DNA from: Pseudomonadota bacterium
Lineage (GTDB): Bacteria > Pseudomonadota > Alphaproteobacteria > Rhizobiales > Rhizobiaceae
Length of the DNA: 6,808 nucleotides
Direction of reading: 5' to 3'
Assembly: GCA_023444445.1 (NCBI GenBank)
Contig: JAEXMK010000071.1
Location: forward strand, 1 to 6,808
In this document: in pieces, positions 1 to 5,681 of the stretch
Numbering within the stretch: the stretch's first letter is position 1
Layout of the letters: the number at the start of each line of letters is the position of its first letter
The notes under the pieces: generated by a model
Database searches by the model: none
Seen by the model: only the letters and a program-made list of their open reading frames with translations
Told to the model about the DNA's origin: nothing
Position numbers and translations under genes: made by a program

Positions 1-507
1 GCACAGGTTCGGCTCGAGCAGGGCCATCTGCAGAATTTCGGCACGCTTCTTCTCACCACCGGAGAAACCGACGTTCAGAGGGCGCTTCAGCATATCCATG
101 TTGATCTTCAGCTCGCCGGCAGCGTCCTTGACGCGGCGAATGAAGTCCGGCGTCGTCAGTTCGTCTTCGCCGCGATACTTGCGCTGCTCGTTCATCGCCA
201 CCTTCAGGAACTGCATGGTGGCAACGCCCGGAATTTCGACCGGATACTGGAACGCGAGGAAGATGCCCTTGGCAGCGCGCTCGGAGGCATCGAGTTCGAG
301 GATGCTCTCGCCGTTGTAGAGGATGTCGCCTTCGGTGACTTCGTAGTCCTCGCGGCCCGACAGGATGTAGGAGAGCGTCGACTTGCCCGAACCGTTCGGG
401 CCCATGATGGCGGCAACTTCGCCGGCGGCAACCTTCAGGTTCAGACCCTTGATGATCTCGGTTTCGGTGTCGGCGATCTTTGCGTGCAGGTCGATGATTT
501 CAAGTAT
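1..507 (-). CDS. sufC: SufC, Fe-S cluster assembly ATPase (3' end cut by window edge)
   Basis: SufC is the cytosolic ABC-type ATPase of the SufBC2D scaffold. Its ATP hydrolysis drives conformational change in SufB-SufD during Fe-S cluster assembly. The 169 residues present show Walker A GPNGSGKST (residues 36-44), a Q-loop in LAFQYP (Q87) and the ABC signature FSGGEKKR (148-155). Walker B, the D-loop and the H-loop lie beyond the edge; the family is about 250 residues. The start is odd. The reading frame has a TAG stop at 519-517, then GAA AAA ACC ATA CTT GAA, and no ATG, GTG or TTG before the ATG inside Walker A (codon 35). The ATA at 507-505 sits where related SufC proteins begin (M-L-E-I) and has an AGGA ribosome binding site 7 bases upstream, so I place the start there. 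A one-base sequence error (ATG read as ATA) is the main alternative. The gene follows sufB by 72 bases, evidently in the same operon. Identity is near certain; the start is not. Confidence 0.96.
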   Translation of the reverse strand, partial: MLEIIDLHAKIADTETEIIKGLNLKVAAGEVAAIMGPNGSGKSTLSYILSGREDYEVTEGDILYNGESILELDASERAAKGIFLAFQYPVEIPGVATMQFLKVAMNEQRKYRGEDELTTPDFIRRVKDAAGELKINMDMLKRPLNVGFSGGEKKRAEILQMALLEPNLC

Positions 508-514
508 GGTTTTT

Positions 515-519
515 TCCTA
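515..519 (-). promoter_or_regulatory. Ribosome binding site supporting the ATA start of sufC
   Basis: On the minus strand the sequence reads TAGGAAAAAACCATA. AGGA lies 7 bases before the ATA codon, which is normal Shine-Dalgarno spacing. It also overlaps the in-frame TAG stop, so translation cannot begin further upstream in this frame. This site is the main argument for starting at ATA rather than at the CTG at codon 7, which has no such motif before it. Confidence 0.6.
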
Positions 520-537
520 GAATAGTGTGATCGATTG

Positions 538-556
538 GTGCGCGAAAACCGCGCAC
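538..556 (-). other. Stem-loop in the sufB-sufC spacer
   Basis: This is a perfect 7-bp inverted repeat, GTGCGCG and CGCGCAC, with a 5-base loop, in the 72-base gap between sufB and sufC. In the minus-strand transcript it is not followed by a U-run, so it does not look like an intrinsic terminator. It could stabilise a processed mRNA end or adjust sufC expression; that role is inference. It lies about 30 bases upstream of the sufC start. Confidence 0.5.
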
Positions 557-579
557 TCAGGGTCGTGTCCGTCTGAAGA

Positions 580-2049
580 TCAGCCCACCGAGCCTTCGAG
601 CGAGATGCCGATCAGCTTCTGCGCTTCAACGGCGAATTCCATCGGCAGCTCCTGAATGACTTCCTTGACGAAGCCGTTGACGATCAGGGCGATCGCTGCT
701 TCTTCGGGAATACCGCGCTGCAGGCAGTAGAAGAGCTGGTCTTCGGAAATCTTCGAGGTGGTCGCTTCGTGCTCGAAATGCGCCGAAGAGTTCTTCGCCT
801 CGATGTAGGGCACGGTGTGGGCGCCACACTTGTCGCCGATCAGCAAGCTGTCGCACTGCGTGAAGTTACGCGTGTTGGTCGCCTTGCGATGTGCCGAAAC
901 CTGACCGCGATAGACGTTTTCCGAGAAACCGGCAGCAATACCCTTGGCGATGATGCGGCTCGACGTGTTCTTGCCGAGGTGGATCATCTTGGTGCCGCTG
1001 TCGATCTGCTGATGACCGTTGGAAACGGCAATCGAGTAGAACTCGCCACGGCTGTCGTCGCCGCGCAGGATGCAGGACGGGTACTTCCAGGTGATGGCAG
1101 AACCGGTTTCAACCTGTGTCCAGGAAATCTTCGAACGGTTGCCGCGGCAATCGCCACGCTTGGTCACGAAGTTATAGATGCCGCCCTTGCCTTCCTTGTC
1201 GCCCGGATACCAGTTCTGGACGGTGGAATACTTAATTTCGGCATCATCGAGTGCCACGAGTTCGACCACGGCGGCGTGAAGCTGGTTCTCGTCGCGCTGC
1301 GGTGCGGTGCAGCCTTCCAGATAGGAAACGTAGGCGCCTTCTTCACAGATGATGAGCGTGCGCTCGAACTGACCGGTGTTCTTCTCGTTGATACGGAAGT
1401 ACGTGGAAAGCTCCATCGGGCAGCGAACGCCCTTCGGCACGAATACGAAGGAACCGTCGGTGAAGACCGCCGAGTTCAGCGTCGCATAGAAGTTGTCCGT
1501 TGTCGGAACGACCGAGCCGAGATACTTCTTCACCAGCTCCGGATATTCGCGGATCGCTTCGGAGATCGACATGAAGATCACGCCGGCCTTCGCCAGTTCC
1601 GCCTTGAAGGTGGTCACAACCGACACGCTGTCGAACACGGCATCAACCGCGACCGGGCGCTTTTCAACGCCAGCGAGGATTTCCTGTTCCTTCAGCGGAA
1701 TGCCGAGCTTTTCGTAGACCTTCAGCAGCTCCGGATCGACTTCATCCAGCGACTTCGGGCCAGGAGCGGACTTCGGTGCGGCATAATAATAGAGATCGTT
1801 GAAATCGATCTTCGGATAGCTGACGCGAGCCCATGTCGGCTCTTCCATTGTCAGCCAGCGCTTGTACGCCTCAAGGCGCCATTCCAGCATCCATTCCGGC
1901 TCCTGCTTTTTTGCAGAAATGAACCGGATTACCTCTTCGGAAAGGCCTTTCGGGGCCTTGTCGACTTCGATCTGAGTTTCGAAGCCGTATTTATACTGGT
2001 CCACATCGATCTGGCGGACCTGATCGATCGTTTCCTGAACCGCAGCCAT
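580..2049 (-). CDS. sufB: SufB, Fe-S cluster scaffold protein
   Basis: SufB is the scaffold subunit of the cytosolic SufBC2D complex. It receives sulfur, and the nascent Fe-S cluster forms on it together with SufD. The protein has 489 residues, a normal length. The C-terminal beta-helix core is well conserved. EGCTAP carries Cys247, equivalent to E. coli Cys254, the proposed sulfur acceptor. TQCDSLLIG carries Cys399, equivalent to Cys405. [11 protein letters not shown] carries His427 and Glu428, equivalent to His433 and Glu434. The C-terminus [13 protein letters not shown] is typical of the family. The frame is open 24 codons further upstream to 2121, but I chose ATG 2049 ([10 protein letters not shown]) because GGAG at 2056-2059 sits 6 bases before it and the extension is not family-like. 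The gene follows the desulfurase after about 200 bases and precedes sufC. Nothing looks broken. Confidence 0.98.
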   Translation of the reverse strand: MAAVQETIDQVRQIDVDQYKYGFETQIEVDKAPKGLSEEVIRFISAKKQEPEWMLEWRLEAYKRWLTMEEPTWARVSYPKIDFNDLYYYAAPKSAPGPKSLDEVDPELLKVYEKLGIPLKEQEILAGVEKRPVAVDAVFDSVSVVTTFKAELAKAGVIFMSISEAIREYPELVKKYLGSVVPTTDNFYATLNSAVFTDGSFVFVPKGVRCPMELSTYFRINEKNTGQFERTLIICEEGAYVSYLEGCTAPQRDENQLHAAVVELVALDDAEIKYSTVQNWYPGDKEGKGGIYNFVTKRGDCRGNRSKISWTQVETGSAITWKYPSCILRGDDSRGEFYSIAVSNGHQQIDSGTKMIHLGKNTSSRIIAKGIAAGFSENVYRGQVSAHRKATNTRNFTQCDSLLIGDKCGAHTVPYIEAKNSSAHFEHEATTSKISEDQLFYCLQRGIPEEAAIALIVNGFVKEVIQELPMEFAVEAQKLIGISLEGSVG

Positions 2050-2250
2050 GTCGTTCTCCAATCTCGCCGGAGCAAAGGTCCGGTGGCTTGTCAACGTATC
2101 AAGGCGGAAAGCCGCCTTCATCCATCTTCGGGCAAATTATTCCGGGCCATGCAGGCGGACGGAACTCTTCACCCATGTAGGTGCGGGATGGCGTTTTTCA
2201 CACATCCCAGCAAGCGGAAATTTGATATTCCGCAATTCTTTACCGCGCTT
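2050..2250 (-). other. 200-base spacer between desulfurase and sufB with several hairpins
   Basis: I see no gene in this spacer. Besides the hairpin at 2101-2118 it holds two weaker inverted repeats: GGGATG/CATCCC (2185-2190 and 2203-2208, 12-base loop) and GCGGAA/TTCCGC (2214-2219 and 2228-2233, 8-base loop). The last lies just after the desulfurase stop codon. I see no convincing -35/-10 pair for an internal sufB promoter; a TTGACA about 40 bases before sufB has no partner at 16-18 bases. Co-transcription with the upstream gene remains the simplest reading, but the spacer is long for an operon. Confidence 0.45.
2101..2118 (-). other. Perfect stem-loop in the sufS2-sufB spacer
   Basis: AAGGCGG and CCGCCTT form a 7-bp perfect stem around a 4-base loop. 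It lies about 50 bases upstream of the sufB start in the transcribed direction. No U-run follows, so simple termination is unlikely. An mRNA-processing or stabilising structure between the desulfurase and sufB cistrons is possible (inference). Confidence 0.45.
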
Positions 2251-3420
2251 TCACGCCGCCTGTCCGGCCGGCTTGCGCCGCCCGGCTATTTTTCCGAACG
2301 CCGCAAGCGTGCGCTCGATATCGTTTTGCGTCGTCGCATGGCCGAGCGAAATTCTCAGCGCGCCGAGCTTGGGGTCATGCCCCATCGCCGTCAGAACATG
2401 GCTCTCGCCAACTTTTCCGGACGAGCAGGCCGATCCGGCCGAAAGGGCGATACCTTCAATGTCGAAGGCGATCTGCCCCGTTTCCGCTTTCAGTCCCGGA
2501 AGCGTGAAGAAGGTGGTGTTGCAAACCCGCGCCCCACTCTCGCCGTGGATCACCACGTCGGCGGCGGCAACGCGCATACCGGCCTCAAGCGCCGTCCGCA
2601 GATCGGATAGACGCAGCGTTTCCGCTTCCAGATTTTTGACCGCATCGGCAGCAGCCGCACCGAACCCAAGAATCGACAGCGTATTTTCAGTGCCGGAACG
2701 ATGACCCTTTTCCTGCCCGCCGCCATGAATCAGCGGCCGAGGCATCATCACTTCACCGCGCGACACCAGGGCACCTGCCCCCTTCGGCCCGCCAAGCTTG
2801 TGGGACGAGAGAATGAGGAAGTCCGCGTCCAGTGCTGCAATATCAAGCGGCATGCGCCCTGCAGCCTGAACCGCATCGACAACCATCAACCCGCCCGCGG
2901 CATGCACGAGCCTTGCGGCCTCGATAACGGGCTGAACGATGCCGGTCTCGTTGTTCACAAGCATGCAGGCAACCATCGGCAGGCCGGATGACGCATCATG
3001 TCCAGCCAACAGGGTCTCAAGCGCGGCTAGGTCGAGAACACCGGATGCCGTAACGGGAACTTCCGTAACGTTATCCTTGCTGAACCGGCCGCCTTCACGA
3101 ACCGCAGGGTGTTCGATGGCGGAAACATAGAGGTGGCCCATCCGCAATGGAGCGCGACCCATCTTGAAATCCGGTGTCAAAACCAGATTGGCCGCTTCGG
3201 TCGCACCGCTGGTAAACGTCACATTCGGCGCTTGCGCGCCAGCAAGGGCGGCAACCTCGCGGCGAGCAGCCTCGACGGCCGCGCGTGCAGCGCGCCCTTC
3301 CCTGTGAACAGACGAAGGATTACCAGACATATCAAGAGCTTCGACAAGCACGTCCCGCACGGCAGGCCGCAACGGCGCCGTGGCGTTCCAGTCCATATAT
3401 GTGCGAGTCAAAACCGTCAT
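2251..3420 (-). CDS. sufS2: Cysteine desulfurase, NifS/IscS-like (rhizobial SufS2 type)
   Basis: This is a cytosolic pyridoxal-phosphate enzyme that converts cysteine to alanine and leaves a persulfide on its active-site cysteine, supplying sulfur for Fe-S assembly. The 389-residue protein shows a cofactor-stacking His105 (EHPAV), NNETG (156-160), Asp182 and Gln185 (VVDAVQ), the Schiff-base lysine Lys208 in SSHKLGGPKG, RSGTEN (241-246) and the catalytic Cys332 in SAGSACSSGK. The extended cysteine loop marks group I (NifS/IscS), unlike the group II SufS usual in SUF operons. The N-terminal motif YMDWNATAP departs from the usual YLDNAATTP. The frame is open to 3576, but upstream starts would lie within the promoter and leader, so I chose ATG 3420; the ribosome binding site there (GGAAG, about 10 bases upstream) is weak. 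It heads the operon with sufB and sufC. The symbol follows rhizobial usage and is less certain than the enzyme class. Confidence 0.93.
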   Translation of the reverse strand: MTVLTRTYMDWNATAPLRPAVRDVLVEALDMSGNPSSVHREGRAARAAVEAARREVAALAGAQAPNVTFTSGATEAANLVLTPDFKMGRAPLRMGHLYVSAIEHPAVREGGRFSKDNVTEVPVTASGVLDLAALETLLAGHDASSGLPMVACMLVNNETGIVQPVIEAARLVHAAGGLMVVDAVQAAGRMPLDIAALDADFLILSSHKLGGPKGAGALVSRGEVMMPRPLIHGGGQEKGHRSGTENTLSILGFGAAAADAVKNLEAETLRLSDLRTALEAGMRVAAADVVIHGESGARVCNTTFFTLPGLKAETGQIAFDIEGIALSAGSACSSGKVGESHVLTAMGHDPKLGALRISLGHATTQNDIERTLAAFGKIAGRRKPAGQAA

Positions 3421-3526
3421 GACGGAACATCTTCCGCTAATCTTCCATGCGCCGAAACGCATTTTCCTTGAAATTTCAGTTGTGCTTGCCTTATGACACG
3501 AGCCGAGTGCTTTAGCACACACAAAG

Positions 3527-3543
3527 TTTCGAATTGTTCTAAA
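3527..3543. promoter_or_regulatory. Iron control element (ICE, Irr-type box)
   Basis: TTTCGAATTGTTCTAAA differs by one base from the near-palindromic ICE pattern TTTAGAA-N3-TTCTAAA recognised by Irr, a Fur-family regulator of rhizobia that acts when iron or heme is low. It covers the predicted suf transcription start, a position suited to repression. It is 18 bases from the IRO box. The match is read by eye; binding is not demonstrated. Confidence 0.5.
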
Positions 3544-3547
3544 CTGC

Positions 3548-3576
3548 GTTCTAGAAAAGCTGACAGACTTCGTCAA
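3548..3576 (-). promoter_or_regulatory. Predicted sigma70-like promoter of the suf operon
   Basis: On the minus strand TTGACG (3576-3571) and TAGAAC (3553-3548) are separated by exactly 17 bases. The -35 matches the consensus at 5 of 6 positions and the -10 at 4 of 6. Transcription would start near 3541, about 120 bases before the sufS2 start. The promoter overlaps the TGA-N9-TCA operator at the -35/spacer, and the Irr-type element covers the predicted start point; both arrangements suit repression. The start site is predicted only from sequence. Confidence 0.55.
3561..3575. promoter_or_regulatory. Iron-responsive operator (IRO, RirA-type box)
   Basis: TGACAGACTTCGTCA fits the rhizobial IRO pattern TGA-N9-TCA and has symmetric TGAC/GTCA ends. 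It overlaps a second inverted repeat, GACTT/AAGTC (3566-3578). RirA is an Fe-S-containing Rrf2-family repressor, and the suf operon is a known RirA target in rhizobia and Agrobacterium. Overlap with the -35 region suggests repression when Fe-S is plentiful. Binding here is inferred from motif and context. Confidence 0.6.
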
Positions 3577-3630
3577 GTCTTATCGCCAGAAGATCGCCGC
3601 CAGCAAAAAAAAACCACAACCGGAGTACCA

Positions 3631-4308
3631 ATGCCCGAAGTCATCTTTAACGGCCCGGCGGGTCGCCTCGAAGGCCGTTATCAGCCCTCCAAGGAAAAGA
3701 GCGCACCGATCGCGATCATTCTGCACCCGCACCCACAGTTCGGCGGCACGATGAACAACCAGATCGTCTACCAGCTCTTCTATCTTTTCCAGAAGCGCGG
3801 CTTCACGACGCTCCGTTTCAACTTCCGCTCCATCGGCCGCAGCCAGGGCGAGTTCGACCATGGCGCCGGTGAACTGTCCGACGCGGCGTCCGCGCTCGAC
3901 TGGGTGCAGAGCCTGCATCCGGACAGCAAGAGCTGTTGGGTCGCCGGTTACTCCTTCGGCGCATGGATCGGCATGCAGCTTCTGATGCGCCGTCCGGAAA
4001 TCGAAGGTTTCATGTCGATTGCACCGCAGCCGAACACCTACGACTTCTCGTTCCTCGCCCCCTGCCCGTCGTCCGGCCTCATCATCAACGGTGATTCCGA
4101 CAAGGTCGCACCGGAGAAGGACGTCAATGGTCTGGTTGAAAAGCTGAAGACCCAGAAGGGAATTCTGATCACGCACCGGACCGTTCCTGGCGCCAACCAC
4201 TTCTTCAATGGCAAGGTGGATGAGCTGATGGGCGAGTGCGAGGATTACCTCGACCGTCGCCTGAACGGCGAACTGGTGCCGGAACCGGCTGCCAAGCGTA
4301 TCCGCTGA
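3631..4308 (+). CDS. Alpha/beta hydrolase, COG2945-like, substrate unknown
   Basis: This is a small cytosolic alpha/beta-hydrolase fold protein of 225 residues; no signal peptide or membrane segment is visible. It begins strand-like with IAIILHPHPQFGG (27-39), where the HPHP motif probably forms the oxyanion region. The nucleophile elbow GYSFG places Ser108. INGDSDKV offers the acidic residue (Asp157, or Asp155), and PGANHFF offers His190. The catalytic triad therefore looks intact. The family, described as predicted alpha/beta-superfamily hydrolases, is widespread in proteobacteria, but its natural substrate is not known to me. ATG 3631 was chosen over an open frame to 3493 because GGAG lies 6 bases before it and the extension covers the regulatory region. 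It is a single gene, divergent from suf and followed by its own terminator, so a link to Fe-S metabolism rests only on the shared upstream region. Confidence 0.9.
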   Translation: MPEVIFNGPAGRLEGRYQPSKEKSAPIAIILHPHPQFGGTMNNQIVYQLFYLFQKRGFTTLRFNFRSIGRSQGEFDHGAGELSDAASALDWVQSLHPDSKSCWVAGYSFGAWIGMQLLMRRPEIEGFMSIAPQPNTYDFSFLAPCPSSGLIINGDSDKVAPEKDVNGLVEKLKTQKGILITHRTVPGANHFFNGKVDELMGECEDYLDRRLNGELVPEPAAKRIR

Positions 4309-4329
4309 TAATAAACCAGTGACACTCAG

Positions 4330-4356
4330 AACCGCCGGTCATCCCGGCGGTTTTTT
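4330..4356 (+). terminator. Intrinsic terminator of the hydrolase gene
   Basis: AACCGCCGG and CCGGCGGTT form a perfect 9-bp GC-rich stem with a 5-base loop, followed directly by a T-run (4351-4356, then GTTT). It lies 21 bases after the hydrolase stop codon. There is no A-run on its left side, so it should act rightward only and is not a good terminator for anmK, which approaches from the other side. Confidence 0.92.
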
Positions 4357-4410
4357 GTTTGGGCGTATCTGGCCGGGCCGCCGTCCGTCACGGCATGTTT
4401 TCAGGCAGGC

Positions 4411-5532
4411 TCACGCCGTCGCCAGAACACCGCCGGTGACAGGCTCTGCCACGCCTGTCGTGCCTGGATAGGTCAGCGGCAATCCCTTCAGAGACCGAAC
4501 CGCAAGATAGGCCCAGGCTTCCGCCTCCATCGCCCCACCATCGAAACCGGCATCCTCCGCCGCGATGACCTTGGCATCCTTTTCGGCGGCCTGTGCGGCA
4601 AACTCTGCCATGATAACCGGATTGAGACGACCACCACCACAGACCACATAGGTTTTGGCCGCTTCCGGAAGATAGCTGGCGGACTTGAGAATAGCCGTAC
4701 CGGTCAGGTGCGCCAGCGTGCGTGCGCCATCACTCAGCGAAACCTCGCCCTTCTGCGGCGGCAGGAAATCGCTGCGGTCGAGCGAGCGGCGAATATTGGC
4801 CGAAAAGAACGGGCTTTCCATGTAGCGGATCACAAGCGGAGGCACGACCTTTCCGCTTGCGGCAACCTTGCCGCCCTTGTCGAAGGTCTTTCCGGTATGC
4901 GCCTCGATCCACTGGTCGATCAACATGTTGCCCGGCCCGCTGTCGAAGGCCGCAAGTCGTCCCTCCTCGCCAATGAAAGTGAGATTGGAAATGCCGCCGA
5001 TGTTGACGAAGACGGCAGGCGTTGCAAAACCCTCGGGCAGATTGGCGGCAAGTGCGGCGTGATAGGCGGGAATAAGTGGCGCGCCCTGCCCGCCATGCAC
5101 CATGTCGTTGGCACGCATGTCATAGACCACGTCGATCCCGGTTTCTTCGGCCAACAGCGGACCGTCACCAATCTGCACCGTCAGCGCCTCATCCGGCCTA
5201 TGCAGCACGGTCTGCCCGTGAAAACCGATCACATCGATCTGGTCTGCCTGAAGCTTGTGGCGGTGCAGGAAGGATTTGACCGCCGCCGCATGAGCAAGCG
5301 TCAGCTTGCGTTCGGCATCGCCAAGATCCTCGGGGCGTTCGCGACGTTCGCGGATCGACTTGGCGGTCGTCAGTGCTTTTTGCCAGATGGCGCGCAAATG
5401 CGGATCATAGGGAAAATAGCCACTCGGTCCATGCCGCACGATGCTTTCGCCATCCGTGTGCAAAAGCGCAATATCGATGCCGTCCATCGATGTTCCGCTC
5501 ATAAGGCCGATCGCCGTTTTTACGTCACCCAC
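4411..5532 (-). CDS. anmK: Anhydro-N-acetylmuramic acid kinase
   Basis: AnmK phosphorylates and opens 1,6-anhydro-MurNAc to MurNAc-6-phosphate, a cytosolic step in recycling of peptidoglycan fragments. The protein has 373 residues, normal for the family, and keeps the ASKHA-type motifs: phosphate-binding [12 protein letters not shown] (9-20), [11 protein letters not shown] (103-113), [13 protein letters not shown] (146-158), [10 protein letters not shown] (176-185), [11 protein letters not shown] (196-206, with the probable catalytic Asp197) and CGGGRLNP (298-305). The start is GTG at 5532. An in-frame TGA lies two codons upstream and the next ATG (codon 11) would destroy the phosphate loop, while GGGAG sits 8 bases before the GTG. 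It is alone on its strand here, divergent from tyrS and convergent with the hydrolase gene. An etherase (MurQ) partner is not in the window. Confidence 0.97.
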   Translation of the reverse strand: MGDVKTAIGLMSGTSMDGIDIALLHTDGESIVRHGPSGYFPYDPHLRAIWQKALTTAKSIRERRERPEDLGDAERKLTLAHAAAVKSFLHRHKLQADQIDVIGFHGQTVLHRPDEALTVQIGDGPLLAEETGIDVVYDMRANDMVHGGQGAPLIPAYHAALAANLPEGFATPAVFVNIGGISNLTFIGEEGRLAAFDSGPGNMLIDQWIEAHTGKTFDKGGKVAASGKVVPPLVIRYMESPFFSANIRRSLDRSDFLPPQKGEVSLSDGARTLAHLTGTAILKSASYLPEAAKTYVVCGGGRLNPVIMAEFAAQAAEKDAKVIAAEDAGFDGGAMEAEAWAYLAVRSLKGLPLTYPGTTGVAEPVTGGVLATA

Positions 5533-5540
5533 GCGTCATT

Positions 5541-5545
5541 CTCCC
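5541..5545 (-). promoter_or_regulatory. Ribosome binding site deciding the GTG start of anmK
   Basis: GGGAG on the minus strand is 8 bases from the GTG at 5532-5530. An ATG only 1 base after the site opens an overlapping four-codon reading frame that ends at TGA 5527-5525; it is too close to the site and in the wrong frame to be the anmK start. Confidence 0.6.
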
Positions 5546-5633
5546 GTCCGAAGGAATCATCATTGTACGATTCGCCAATATTCATGGCCGAAACGGGTGC
5601 ACTTTTCAAAAAACAATGATAAATCCGCCGCGT

Positions 5634-5650
5634 TCATTGGCTCCCAATGA
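5634..5650. other. Perfect inverted repeat in the tyrS leader
   Basis: TCATTGG and CCAATGA are perfect 7-base arms around a 3-base CTC centre, ending 31 bases before the tyrS start. The repeat could be a protein-binding site or a small hairpin in the tyrS leader; its function is unknown. The rest of the 149-base anmK-tyrS gap shows no convincing promoter on either strand, only AT-rich stretches around 5605-5625. Confidence 0.4.
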
Positions 5651-5681
5651 CGACAAAGATCCAATCAGAAAGAAAAAGGTC

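Larger units (their letters stand above)
3421..3630. other. Divergent intergenic region between sufS2 and the alpha/beta hydrolase
   Basis: These 210 bases separate two divergent genes and carry the suf promoter and two iron-operator-like motifs, annotated separately. The suf mRNA would have a leader of about 120 bases, containing a 12-base palindrome GTGCTTTAGCAC (3507-3518). For the rightward hydrolase the best promoter I find is weak: TTGAAA (3468-3473) and TATGAC (3492-3497), 18 bases apart. A run of nine A (3605-3613) precedes the hydrolase ribosome binding site. No small gene is visible. Confidence 0.6.

Noticed and set aside
769..2610. A 613-codon open frame on the plus strand, opposite sufB and the desulfurase
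   Set aside because: It is antisense to two clearly conserved genes and spans both of them. Its translation has no recognisable domain; long antisense frames are common in GC-rich genomes.
2048..2704. A 218-codon plus-strand open frame over the sufS2-sufB spacer
   Set aside because: Most of it is antisense to the desulfurase, no family is recognisable and no convincing ribosome binding site was seen, so it is a shadow frame.
3421..3576. A 52-residue N-terminal extension of the desulfurase
   Set aside because: It would be encoded by the -10 element, the predicted start point and the leader. The family begins at the YMDWNATAP region a few residues after ATG 3420.
3493..3630. A 46-residue N-terminal extension of the alpha/beta hydrolase
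   Set aside because: It crosses the operators and reads as non-family sequence, while ATG 3631 has a good ribosome binding site.
4330..4356. The terminator acting in both directions, to end anmK as well
   Set aside because: The left flank has no A-run, so the leftward transcript would lack the U-tract needed.
4708..5619. A 303-codon plus-strand open frame opposite anmK
   Set aside because: It lies antisense to anmK, which has all its family motifs. The translation looks like codon-bias shadow.
5533..5681. A T-box or other known riboswitch ahead of tyrS
   Set aside because: The gap is too short, shows no T-box motif or antiterminator/terminator pair, and T-boxes are characteristic of Gram-positive bacteria.
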